Shown here one piece after another: positions 13,571 through 24,192 of a stretch of 64,000 bases of DNA. The position numbers and the translations under genes are program-made. Origin of the DNA: Paramecium octaurelia (Eukaryota; Ciliophora; Oligohymenophorea; Peniculida; Parameciidae); assembly GCA_905182995.1 (NCBI GenBank), contig CAJJDP010000006.1:644750-708749 (forward strand), given 5' to 3'. The notes under the pieces are model-generated. The model saw only the letters and a program-made list of their open reading frames with translations, did no database searches and was not told the origin of the DNA. How positions within the stretch are numbered: the first letter of the stretch is position 1; each line of letters starts with the position of its first letter.

Positions 13571-14781
13571 TTATTTTTAAATTTTTTATGATATTAATAT
13601 ACTTGTTCAATTTTGTATTGGCACAGAACTATTATCCAATTGTTAATAGTCTCATCACAATTAATTCACAAAATACACTTAAAGTTTCAGCTTCATGCAA
13701 TCAAACAAGCGACATCTATTATGCCATATATTTAAATAATGGAATCAGACCTACATTTTAAGAAATAAAAATAAGAATGAATCAACAATCAAGCTATGAA
13801 AATTATGGATATAAAGAATCTACTTTAAACTTAGAAATTACAGTTATTGTTAAATTAAATTCATTTTACAATGTGGATATCTATTGTCTGAGTTATGACT
13901 CAACTGGCATATACTCCTACCTAAGTTATCCTTTAACTCGAGATATGATAGCTACTACAGATAACAATTCTAAAGCAATGATTTTAAAACTATATTTTGA
14001 TAATGAACCAACTGCAAAACAAAGTTAAAGTGTAGTCTGTTAAGCTTAGTACAAATATCCTTCATAAGCTACTAGAATTGTCATAGGAGATTGGACAATA
14101 TGCTCAGATGCCACAAATAATAGCAATAATAATGTAACAACTGATCAAAATACTTCTACTCAAGTTGCTATTCAAAAATCGTACTCTAAAATTAAACCAT
14201 ACCCATTATTTTTATACTTTCTAACTGATTACACCAATTTAGTTGACATATTACCTGATGAATTGACTTTACTTGGAGAATAAGAACTCACAACTATCTT
14301 TTTATAAAGTACCAATTTGTTCTTATCTTCCACTACATAGCCTAAGCTAGTAGATACAAGTCAGATCCTCATTGTTCCTGAGTTGTCTATAACTCTTAGC
14401 TTTGCTTAATCAACACTTAACGCTGACATTTCAATTACTAATGTAGATGGAATCATAGCAATTGGGATCACAGAATTAGGGGTGTCAATCGATGTCTCAG
14501 AATTCTTTGTTTAAGCATCTTCCAAATTAGTAATCAGTGATCTCACAAGCATTGAATAGAATATAGTTGTTAATTATAGAATATCCAATTTAAATATTGG
14601 AAAGGACTACTTTGTTAATGTTGTTGGATTTTTGGTAATTTTTTGACTAAACCTTAAGTACCCTCAAGCAGAAAGTCCAAATAGTGGAATCATCAGGAAA
14701 CCAATATTGGCTTCAAGAATAAAGACTTTAGATTCTTCAATTTTAATGCTGATATTTATATTCTTTATATCATTAATATGA
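13567..14781 (+). CDS. Putative secreted or membrane-anchored protein, unknown family (about 390 aa)
   Basis: The N-terminus is a clear signal peptide (MILIYLFNFVLAQ), followed by an extracellular-looking region rich in Ser/Thr/Asn/Tyr with a few cysteines. I do not recognise the family. Two in-frame starts exist. ATG 13567 overlaps the stop of the CEP104 gene (ATGA), and ATG 13588 keeps the full signal peptide and is my preference. Near the end an intron at 14635-14658 (24 nt, with in-frame TGA) joins the body to a tail ending in a hydrophobic segment (SSILMLIFIFFISLI) and TGA 14779-14781. The tail would suit a GPI-attachment signal or a C-terminal membrane anchor. An alternative acceptor 10 bases downstream gives a shorter, non-hydrophobic ending at 14752, so the C-terminus is uncertain. 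The next gene converges 38 bp away. Confidence 0.75.
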
Positions 14782-14819
14782 AAATTGTGAGCTAGAAAAT
14801 AAATTATAATTCAACATTA

Positions 14820-15954
14820 TCATTATTAATATGGGAGATAATCAGTATAACCAACATGATCTCCTTCAAAGAATGTATCTGGATTGGCTACAGTCAAAGG
14901 AAAATTGTATCTAATTCTCTCCACTAAATCAGGATCTAAAATGTAAAGAATAATTACTAGATATATAAGGCATTCCAAAGCTTGCAGCATCAATTATTCC
15001 AGCTTCAATCAATTGTGCAGCTGTTTCCCCTGTTAAACCAACATTTCCTATTATCACACCTTTGAAGGAATTTCTTAATTGCTCAAATAAATTTTGAGTT
15101 TACGATTATGATGAAGGTAAACCATGATTGTATGCATTTTCCTCATCCTTGTCATTCATTAGTTCTATAAATGCAATTTGTCTTTTATCTAATTCTTAAA
15201 ATAGATAAGTGAAAAGTTTAATTGGATCATTATCATACATATCATTGAATCTACCAATAGGAGATACCTTGATGCCCACTCTCCCTTTTCCAAATACTGA
15301 TATCAGTTCATCAATCACTTCCAAACAAAATTTGCATCTACCTTCAATAGACCCTCCATATTCATCTTATCTTTTATTGCTATTGCTCTTTAAAAACTAA
15401 TCAATCAAGTAACCATTAGATCCATGTAGTGATATTGCATCAAAACCTGCTTCCTTAGCTAACTATGCTCCTTTTCGGAATTGATTTTTAACTAACTAAA
15501 TTTCTTCTAAATTCATTTCATGAGGAATTTCATGCGGAATATTTAAAATTTAATGCGGGCCATTGATTTCTATTGCAGATGGTCCCCAAGGCTGAAGACC
15601 ATCTTATAATTTTGAATGAGTAGCACGTCCACTATGCCAAATTTATAATATTATTTTCCCTTTTTTATTATGAACTGATTCTATGACTTTTTTCCAACCT
15701 TCTACTTAAGTTTAGTCCATTATTCCAGGACATCCAGGCCAACTCTAAGATCTCTCACTTATAAATGTACTCTCTGTCATAATAAGGCCAGCAGAGGCTC
15801 TTTAAGTATAAAATTAGACCACTAAATCATTTGGAGACTTTGTGACTTTATCGCATCTCATTCTAGTTAAAGAAGCCATGATTATTCTATTTTCAATTTA
15901 AATATCCCCAAGTTATAATGGCTTAAACAAAGCATCTACTTTTGGATTTTTCAT
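14820..15954 (-). CDS. Old Yellow Enzyme family NADH:flavin oxidoreductase (370 aa)
   Basis: This is an FMN-dependent ene-reductase of the OYE family (12-oxophytodienoate reductase / N-ethylmaleimide reductase group), which reduces activated C=C bonds with NAD(P)H. Family signatures are visible: an N-terminal NRIIMASLTRMR, GRATHSKLQDGLQPWGPSA, the active-site segment ISLHGSNGYLIDQFLKS with the His/Asn substrate-binding pair, then DEYGGSIEGRCKF and VGIKVSP. The C-terminal barrel strand reads VIIGNVGLTGETAAQLI. The ATG is at 15954 (reverse strand). One intron, 14936-14957 (22 nt), restores the frame before the typical ending NPDLVERIRYNFPLTVANPD. The length matches the family, and no targeting signal is obvious, so it is probably cytosolic. 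The physiological substrate cannot be inferred. Confidence 0.95.
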
Positions 15955-16518
15955 TATTATATTTAATATTAAAATTGATCCTTATGGTTTATTACTTATT
16001 GAATAATTATAAACAAGTATTAGAGTTAATATATAATAAAAGAGAAATACTAATTGAAGTATTCTATTAATTAGGTCTAGAATTCAATCAAGAGTAAAAT
16101 AAATGAAGCGATTGTTATTTTATAAAAATTATTCAAACTTCTTTCTCCAAATTTAATTAATAAACGCTCCTCTTGAAAAGAAATCCTTACAGAATGATTT
16201 AGACTAAAATGAGAAATGCGAAATAAAAACTTTAACTAATTTTATTTAGAACCAACCTATAATTTAGTGTTTCACACTTATGACTGAAAAGTATTATCAA
16301 AATAATTTAAAATAGATTATAAAATTTGTAAGTAAAAATTGTATGTTCAAGATATGATAATTATATTCTAATTTAGACAGTTCTCATAGGTTGTCTTTTA
16401 ATATCAAATTGATATTCGGCCTCACTCAATAGTTTGAAAAATTCTTATATCCTTAAAATTTTATTTGACTTAAACCTTTCTATCTACAATTTGTTAAAAA
16501 ACAAATAATAAATTTATA
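15955..16518. other. Intergenic, 564 bp; weak plus-strand ORF only
   Basis: The stretch is AT-rich and holds the 5' flank of the OYE gene and the 3' flank of the next minus-strand gene. A TGA-free plus frame from ATG 16103 to TGA 16355-16357 (84 codons) exists, but this length is expected by chance in such AT-rich DNA and it shows no family features. No RNA gene was recognised. Confidence 0.6.
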
Positions 16519-16992
16519 TCAATTCATTCTAGTATTGCTTTAAATACCTAAGACACTTAAGTCACTTTCCCACCTTACTGATTTTTTCCTTTCTTATGGG
16601 CTTCCTTATTTAGAGTTTAGTGATTTTAATGATGGCTTTATGGGATTCTTAGGAAAGTTGATTTTTTTAGGCCCAATATTTTCGGAAGTAGTTCTGCTTC
16701 CTTGATCATACTTAGGTGAATTCTCTATTATAAAACTTCGTTTTCTTTGGTTTACTATGATTTAAGAAGCATAATGGCTTGTCTCAACTAAATCTAAATA
16801 TAGGCACTGTTCCTATGTCATTTAAGGTTGAGGTTGTATTGTAGTCTTTAGTTCTGCTTTTTCTTGCTTATAGATTTCATTAAATATTGCTCTATTATTA
16901 GTAGTCATAATAGTTTGGTGGACTTCTTGGTCATCGCTAACCTCTGTATTTAGTGTGAGCTTGACTGGAATGGTTTTACAAATATTTCCCAT
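16519..16992 (-). CDS. Small protein with N-myristoylation-type start (157 aa), unknown function
   Basis: A single uninterrupted frame runs from ATG (reverse strand, 16992) to TGA (16519-16521). The protein begins MGNIC, which fits N-myristoylation plus nearby cysteine palmitoylation and therefore membrane association. That is inferred from the motif alone. The rest is polar, probably disordered, and rich in Gln, Ser and Lys. The C-terminal third carries basic/proline patches (KKINFPKNPIKPSLKSL, RKKSVRWESD) that could be phosphorylation sites. No domain is recognised. It is transcribed toward the OYE gene, with 564 bp between them. Confidence 0.72.
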
Positions 16993-18852
16993 TTTAACAA
17001 TTTAAATAATATAGCAAGTAATTTTTCTATTTTGTTAATTTTGTTTATTATTCTATAGGTAGAAAACACTCTATTAAATTTGTTACCTAGATTTCAAGTT
17101 GTTTAATGTAATTTATTATTGATAATCAAGATCAGCTCTCTTTAATCCCTTTAATAAGAGTAAAAAAAAACCATTTTAGATGTATTCGATCCAAAAAAAC
17201 TTTTTTATTCTTCAATTATTTAATTCATTAAATCCATAATGTATTTTAGCGAATAATATCGACAGCTTTCTTTAGGTGGTGTAACAAAATATAATAATTT
17301 ATATTAAGTTTTTGCTTAAAAAAAAGAAAATTCACATCATAAATTAGTATTGAAAAAGTTGGCTTTTATTTTTGTTTAGATCTAATTATACTTGCAAATT
17401 TATTTATGGCCCATATAAATTTCAATATGGTTCTATCTTTTGCATTATCAACACCCTCTTGAACATCCATCAAAGCCATTGTTTAGCCTTACATTACTGA
17501 TATCTATCGTTTTTTATGGTTCTTATATTTCCAATCAGCAAATAGAAAAAACTAAATATTTGTTTGAGGCATTTAAAAATTGGCGAATCTAATTAGATCA
17601 TTTGTATATCTCTCTTAGATAACTAATTTACTAATTTTAAATCTCAAAGATTTAGCGATTTTTCTTATATTCTTTTTGATTGAGTTGGAGCTATAATATT
17701 GTAGGCTAAAGAGAGTTTGTAAAAAATATTATCTCATAATTGAAGCTTAAGATTTAGTAGTGAACTATCCTAAAATATTTCAGAAGGATCAAGTATTTAT
17801 TTTTTTTAAGCAAAATTAATAATTGATGAGTTTCCAAACTAAAGGTTAATCAATAATTTATCTTTTATCTCTTCACTGAGGATGAAAGATGAATATCTTT
17901 TAATGATATAATGTTAATCTACTCTATAAGTTTTTTGTAATAATCAAGGTATGATGTATTCACAATTGAAATTTGCAGAAATTTCAGTATTTGGTGATAA
18001 GAATACTTTTTAGAGAAAATACTTCAACTTAAAAATAGCTTTATCCAAATAAAATAAATTTCGAATAATATCCTCAAATTATATTTGATTGTTGCTTTAG
18101 AATATGTGGAGACACATAATAATTGAATGCATCGACTCAATAGGGAAATAAATATAATGTATATTGTAAAAACTACAAAATTTATGCTTATTATATGGAC
18201 TGATATTCTAAAAATTTATAATATTTCAATAGAGGCAATTAAAAAATAGATGAAGATATAGACAAGACAAAAATCTGTATTACTTTCTTAAGTTAGGTTG
18301 ACAATAATTGTTTATGATGTATTTATTGATTCTACTTTTACTCTTTTATAATTAACTATAATTGATGTCTCTCCCAGGAACTTATATAGAGTTTTATGAA
18401 ATCAAAGAAATGCTTAATCAAATATCTGATTAATAAGTCAAACTTAAATAAATTCAAAATAAGCAATACTTTAATTGAATATATTTATTAATTTTCAATT
18501 AATAAATTTGAGATTCTGAATTGTTAAAATTTTGATTGATTAAATGATTATCTATTTTATTTATTTGACAATATTTATAATAATATATAGTATAGTATTA
18601 AAATAAGTGAAGCTTGGAACACTTTTTGATGAAGTGCAAATATATTATCTTCGTGATCACTAACTAAGTTAAGGGATTTATTAATGGTTTTAGAGATCAC
18701 AAAGTAATTATAAATTCAGTTATATTTTATAATTGAGAGATATAATATAAATATGTAATAACTGTGTTTATATTCTCAATATTGGGCACCACAAATACAA
18801 ATTTATTAGGACATTAATAATTGTAAATTCTTATTTATATATATATTTCAGA
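16993..18852. other. Gene-poor region, 1.86 kb, with at most one small gene
   Basis: This is the longest stretch here without a convincing gene. On the minus strand many frames run 50-100 codons between TGAs, but none combine through plausible micro-introns into a coherent protein, and TGA density is what random AT-rich DNA would give. It could contain a decayed gene, a non-coding transcript, or simply spacer. A possible small ORF at 17225-17479 is listed separately. The last about 250 bp form the 5' flank of the Miro gene. Confidence 0.6.
17225..17479 (-). CDS. Possible small ORF (84 aa), unknown
   Basis: An ATG at 17479 (reverse strand) opens 84 codons to TGA 17225-17227, starting MALMDVQEGVDNAKDRTIL. 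The start region is less AT-biased than the surroundings and the helical composition is protein-like, which is why it is listed. A 21-nt GT...AG segment inside (GTGAATTTT...) could be an intron and would not change the frame. No family is recognised. It may equally be the remnant of a larger gene, since it sits in the gene-poor stretch. Confidence 0.28.
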
Positions 18853-20702
18853 ATGAAAAAGAGGGATCTCAAACTTGTATTAATAGGAGACAGTAAGCAA
18901 TTTTGATTAGTATTAGGTGGTGTCGGGAAATCATCTTTTGTTTCAGCTTTAATAAATTAAATATCAAACAAAGCACTTGTTTTAGATAAACATCAACCAA
19001 TCAATTTACCTCCTGATATACTTAATCACCCTGAATGCATAACTACTTTAATCGATACAAAATGTGCTCCACATCAATTACCTCAAGAGATTTAGATGGC
19101 TGATGTGATTCTCCTGATGTATTCAATCGATGATGATGGATCAAGTGAAAGATTGAAAAGATTTTGGCTCAAGGAATTAAGAGAATAGGGATATAAATAG
19201 CCTGTAATAATAGTTGGAAATAAGCTTGATTTATTGGGTTTGGAAGAAGATCGAGATTATCATAGGATCTTCAAGGTAATCAAACAATTAGTGAAGGACT
19301 TCAACGTATTAAATTGAATTAATATAGTCAGTTGAAATGGGAATCGAATGTTCATCTCTAAAACAATAAGGCATCTATGATGTGATAAATTGCGCCTAAA
19401 GATCATTTCTCTATCCATTAGCCCCGATCTACAGTATTGCAGACAAGTCATTAACAGAAGGATTTAAAAAGGCATTGACTAGGATATTTAGGATTTGCGA
19501 CAGGGATGGAGATGGAGTCTGGAGTGATGCTGAATTGGAAAAATTCTAAAAGAAGGTGTTTAAGAGATAACTAGATTATAGTGACATTGCTGGAATAAAA
19601 GACATGATAGAAGAGGAATTGCATGATAACTCAAACAAAAAAGTGATTACTTTAGAAGGATTTATAGCATTACAAAAAAGAGGGATAGAACTAATGAAGA
19701 TTCAAATCTGTTGGACTATTCTACGCTTTTTTAGATACAAAGATGATTTGACTTTGGATGAGAATATTTTTACAAATGAGTATTAATTTAAATGGAATTA
19801 GATTAATATTTGATTAAGATGCAGGCCAAACTGTTGAATTGAGCGAGATTGCCTTATCTAAATTAAAATAGATATTTGAAATCAGATGCAATTCAACATC
19901 TTAATAAGGTAATACTTTAAATCAGAAACAATTTGATGATATATTTTACCCAGTGATGTATCGAACTAATTTTCCTCATCTAAGTTAATATTATCCTTAG
20001 GAATAAAATGTCATCACTTTAACTCAATGGTTGGCAATGTGGAAGTATTCAAATCATGATATCCAAGTGCCTTTTCCTTCTTTAATTATAAAGAAGCCTA
20101 CAAGTTGTTGTGTTATATTGGAATTGAAATGAAATTATCAGACACATTTAAGGAATAAAATAGAAAGGATTCCTGGTCTTCTGTTTAAAAGATTATTGAT
20201 AGAAAAGTGTTTCATATTGCCATTGTCACCAGAAAAAAGGTTGTTTATTCATCCTTATCTCTTAGGCTTAACTTGAAAAATAGCTTGAAAATCAGTCCCT
20301 CATTATCACATCTATTCAAAGTAAAACATATGCTATTAGTTTATACGATGAATTGGAAGCTGAATAATAAATTGAAAAAAGACAATTAAGCATCATAGAC
20401 TTTTTACTTATAGATCAAAATAGTAACTTTTAAACTGCTTAACTCATCCCAATCTCTTCATATAATGAGAAAAAATCTTTTTTGGAAGAAATCAAGAAAG
20501 TTAATGATATCTTACACCAAAAGTATTCTCATTCATTTCATTATCATTTAGTCCCTTCGGTTATTCTGACTATTAAATATCATAATTGAAAAAGCAAAAC
20601 AGCCTACCAGTTGTTGAAGTAGTTAGTGTTGTGACACTTCTGGCATTGATATTGACAGGAGGATACTTATTAAGTAAAAAGACATTTTTAAAGAATAAAT
20701 GA
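18853..20702 (+). CDS. Miro: mitochondrial Rho GTPase (565 aa)
   Basis: Miro sits in the outer mitochondrial membrane and links mitochondria to motility, calcium and quality control. The order is canonical. The N-terminal GTPase has P-loop GDSGVGKSSF and the guanine-specificity motif VGNKLDLLG. The EF-hand region has a strong loop, DRDGDGVWSDAE, and a weaker one, DQDAGQTVELSE. A degenerate second GTPase-like region follows. The C-terminal tail anchor is VVSVVTLLALILTGGYLLS. Six introns are required: 18893-18916, 19306-19327, 19780-19801, 20045-20067, 20240-20265 and 20560-20594 (24, 22, 22, 23, 26, 35 nt). The spliced length divides exactly by three. The family is usually about 600-660 residues. 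The C-terminal GTPase-like domain shows no GxxxxGK P-loop where one is expected (VFHIAIVTRKKAQLEK), so that half is probably unable to bind nucleotide. Confidence 0.93.
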
Positions 20703-20951
20703 AATTAAAAAAATTATCATATTATAAATCCTTTTGTAATTTAGTAATGTGAACTTTACTTTACATTTAATGTCTGATTATTCTTTTCTATTATTATTTA
20801 TTTTATCTAAATTAAGGTTCAATTCTTATGAAAAGATAAATTAAATGAATAATTATTGAATATAGTGGAGTTTAGACAACTATAGATTTAATTTTAGTTT
20901 TCTATTAGATTAGTTATGTAAAAATAAAAATGATTTAATCAATACTCTCTT

Positions 20952-23257
20952 TCAATCATAGTGAGTTTACTTAATTCCCTATTTAATTATTTCTCTATCA
21001 CATCTTAATCCTCCCACTAAACATGAGATTACTGTTATTGGATCTATGTTGAATCGTTTACTATAATTCTTATAGTCAAATTCTTTTACAATTCGAGTTA
21101 CTTATTCATCATCCAAATGCAATAACTTAATTTATTTTTAGATATACTTTTATTTTTATTTTGTTTAATTGAGCGTTGCATTTATCGTAAGAATGAATGG
21201 CTTGCTCTTTTAATACAGTTGATGAATCATTGATTTGAGAAACTTCAATAGATCCTCCTTATTATTATTTTATTTATTATTTGATTCTTTTTTAGGTTTC
21301 TCTATAAATGAGAGTCCCATTAGTCACAGGTAGATTTTTTTAATTCAACCTTATTAACATATTCTCTAAATTCTCAAGATCTTCATTTTTTAAACCTAGT
21401 GTTATAGGACCTAATTTGTCAATTTGATAATTATTTCGACTGCTTTTACTTGCTTGTATTCTTGCTTATGTTAAGTCAATGGCTGATAATTTATTACTAT
21501 CATATGGAAATATGGAGGGTAGAGAAGAGATTTCTAAAGAGTCATTATGAGATAAGCTTTGTTGAATGATTGCTAAACTATTATCAAATGATTATTCTTA
21601 TTTGTACTATTTAAAGGATTCACTTAGTTCTTTCTCTAGTTATTCAATTTCTTACAACATAGTAGCTTTCTTGATTAAATATTAAATATACTTGTAGTAA
21701 ATATTCCTTAGCTTTTTGATCTAAATAATCTGGGAAGTCTTAATAGTTCAATTTCTCATTAAGAGCATTTAGTCTTGATATTACCCAGGCTATTCCTGTA
21801 TTCCTAACATCTTAAGCGTTTTTTAAAATTTAGAAATAGAAAGTGATGAGACACCTTTATATATTTTTATTTTCTTTTTTTTTGTTTTGTAAATCAGAAT
21901 CTATTTACTCTAAAGTTTTTTTATTGAACAAAATTTTGTGTATATAAGCTATGCGACTCTCTTTTAGGACATTCAAATCTTATTACAATTCTTTTTCTTT
22001 GTTTTGCTTGCTCATAAATTAGTTGACTAAAGACTTCCGAGATTAACTCACCTACATATTATACGATGATTTAGGGTCTTTCATTTCTTCAATTTCTTGT
22101 TGTAATTGCTACGATAGCTACTTGATTTGGATTAGTTTGTCATGAAAATCATGTGTCTCCAATCTTAGGTTTTCCTATGTTGCAATCTTCGCCTCAATAA
22201 TTGATTCATTTTATTTAATCTTTTGGATTAATTTATTAGCTATTAATTATGTTTATTTTTAATAAAATTTTGCTTTTTCTGCCTCTGATTTGAATTGTGA
22301 AAACTGAACTCGAACAAGAGTATTGTACATCCTTTAGACCTCTTCATTAGTGAAATCGAAATTTTTTGAAAGGCCTTTCTCTTCGTCGACATTGAGTTCT
22401 CCAATCTCTTTGAGTTCATTTAAGGCCACTGTGGATGCCTTTTAAAGATATTATTAAATTGATCGTTCTACACTTGGATCTTCATTTAAACTCTTAAGTT
22501 ACTTAGCCCTAGAAACTGCATTCTTCATAATGTCCTAATAAGATTTTGGAGTGTTTTAAGTATTCTAAGGTGAGTTTGATTTGTCAATTTTTTAATTTCG
22601 AGCACAATCTTAACGAACCAAAGGATTCTTTATTTCGCTTTGAGTTCTATCCTTACTTTTTGGTAGGTCAACTATATCACTTTCGTTCTTTTTGTTTTGT
22701 TACTTCTTTTTCAATTCCTTCATTTTCTTTGTCCATTATTTAAGATCTGTGATTTGATCTTTAGAGTCATCATATTCTTTTGACTGAGTTGCTAAGGATT
22801 CTTCTTTAACTTTTTATTTCCTCTTGAGTACTTCTCCATCAGAATTATCTTCCAACTGTTCATAAATTTCAGATAGAAATAATTATTTATCTGGCTCTTT
22901 GGCTAATTAAGATCTAACTTGCTTTTCAATATCATTTCGTTAATTCTTTTTGTATAGCTTCGTCATCTTTAATGTTTGCAGATCGTACATATTGTGAACT
23001 GATTTGAACTGAATCCCTGGTTTGTCTTCACCTTTGGGAATATCATACATTTTGATGGAGTTAAATTAATCCTGCAGCAGTTTTTTTCTAATATCCTGAA
23101 TGGCTAATTCTCCGATACATTTTGTTTCCGATTTACTTTTTCTTAGGAGTTCATGAACATTTTATGCAATTTTAATTGCTGCATATCCCTTATGCTATCC
23201 AACTTCTCCTTAAACTTGCATGATTTTATTCATACGCTGTTGACGAATAGATTACAT
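20952..23257 (-). CDS. Coiled-coil protein (753 aa), unknown family
   Basis: The ATG is at 23257 (reverse strand) and the TGA at 20952-20954. Two 22-nt introns, 21126-21147 and 21670-21691, are needed and give an exact multiple of three. The N-terminal about 130 residues (MQSIRQQRMNKIMQVQGEVG) look globular or helical and conserved-like. A charged linker with Gln-rich stretches follows. Residues about 240-560 are mainly coiled coil (ESIIEAKIATQENLRLETHDF). The C-terminal part is mixed, with a Ser-rich segment and a final short ordered-looking piece (IDPITVISCLVGGLRCDREI). The overall look is that of ciliary or cytoskeletal scaffold proteins, but no diagnostic motif is visible. It is tail-to-tail with the Miro gene, 249 bp apart. 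Confidence 0.82.
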
Positions 23258-23355
23258 TATTAAAATATTTATAGACTAAGCATTCAGATATAAAATTTTA
23301 TTGTTCTTATTTTTTATAATACTCATGATTATCAGAGTGTTGGAGTGTTTAATTT

Positions 23356-23393
23356 ATATTTGTAGAAAGAAATTACATTCTCTCTACAAATAT
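23356..23393 (+). repeat. Perfect 11-bp inverted repeat at a putative start codon
   Basis: ATATTTGTAGA (23356-23366) and its exact reverse complement TCTACAAATAT (23383-23393) flank a 16-base spacer. The right arm runs into the ATG at 23392. It could form a small hairpin in the transcript leader, be a palindromic binding site shared by the divergent genes on either side, or be chance. Confidence 0.5.
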
Positions 23394-23668
23394 GGTTAGC
23401 GAAATTAAACTTTTGAGCAAGATGTCCTTGCAAAAAACTATAGAATAATATATTTCTGAGTTATATAAATTAAAGAATAAATTTAATTCTTCAGTTTATG
23501 TAGAAACATAAGGGAAATATTAGCAATGCTATATGTTGTGGAAAGTAGATAACCCATTTACATTTGGGTCTGTGAAGTAATTTGAATGAAATAGTGAACA
23601 TCGAAAGGGAAATGATTCATAGATTAATAATGTATGAAAAAGATCTAAATAAGGGTTACTAACCTTGA
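23392..23668 (+). CDS. Putative small protein (75 aa), unknown
   Basis: From ATG 23392 the frame (MVSEIKLLSKMSLQKTIEQY) is open and joins across two candidate introns, 23568-23594 (27 nt, containing an in-frame TGA) and 23632-23653 (22 nt), to end at TGA 23666-23668. The spliced length is a multiple of three. The first 50 residues are helical and charged. No family is recognised. Support is only the frame and splice consistency, so a decayed gene is possible. It diverges from the coiled-coil gene, whose start is 134 bp upstream. Confidence 0.38.
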
Positions 23669-23903
23669 ATATTGAAAAGTCCTATGAATATTGGAATATA
23701 TTATTATAAGATTTAAATTTGTTTAATTTAAATTACAATTACTTTAAATATTAAATGTACTGAGAATTTTGACTACATTCTGCAAAATATTGATTGTGTA
23801 ATGATTGATAATAAAACCTATTTGAACTCGTAGATATTTAGTGATTATTACAAATAGAAGATACTAAAAAGATGAGAAACAAAATATATATTAGAAAAAA
23901 GTT

Positions 23904-24153
23904 ATGAATATCAAATGTATAATTAAATTTGATGCATAATTTATTGAAGAAGGGAGAACAGAATACTTTACCTTGTCAGGTCAAATTTTTATTCATAATT
24001 CACTTATTCAATGGAGAATCAAACAACAAATAATATAGGTAGTTCTTAAGGGACATTGTCAATCACCTTATGGGATTTAAAGCGATAATAAATTATGTAC
24101 TTGAGCACATATAAAAAGTGGTACCAGAGGGCATTGTTGGTCAGAACTAATGA
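23904..24153 (+). CDS. Putative small protein (75 aa), unknown
   Basis: ATG 23904 opens a frame (MNIKCIIKFDAQFIEEGRTE) that crosses a 22-nt intron at 24097-24118 and stops at TGA 24151-24153, with an exact multiple of three. It lies only 39 bp upstream of the polo-like kinase start. There is no signal peptide, membrane segment or known motif. The alternation of aromatic and charged residues looks protein-like, but evidence is limited. The region could also belong to a longer untranslated leader of the kinase gene. Confidence 0.38.
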
Positions 24154-24192
24154 TTATAAATTCTGATATTAAATTTAATCGTTAAAAAAAAA

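Noticed and set aside
16103-16357. 84-codon plus-strand ORF between the OYE gene and the MGN-start gene
   Set aside because: Length is within chance expectation when only TGA stops translation in AT-rich DNA. No domain or intron support.
17480-18300. Minus-strand frames resembling a decayed ion-channel gene
   Set aside because: All three frames carry several TGAs, and no channel motif (pore, S4, cyclic-nucleotide site) could be identified. The impression comes from AT-rich hydrophobic codons.
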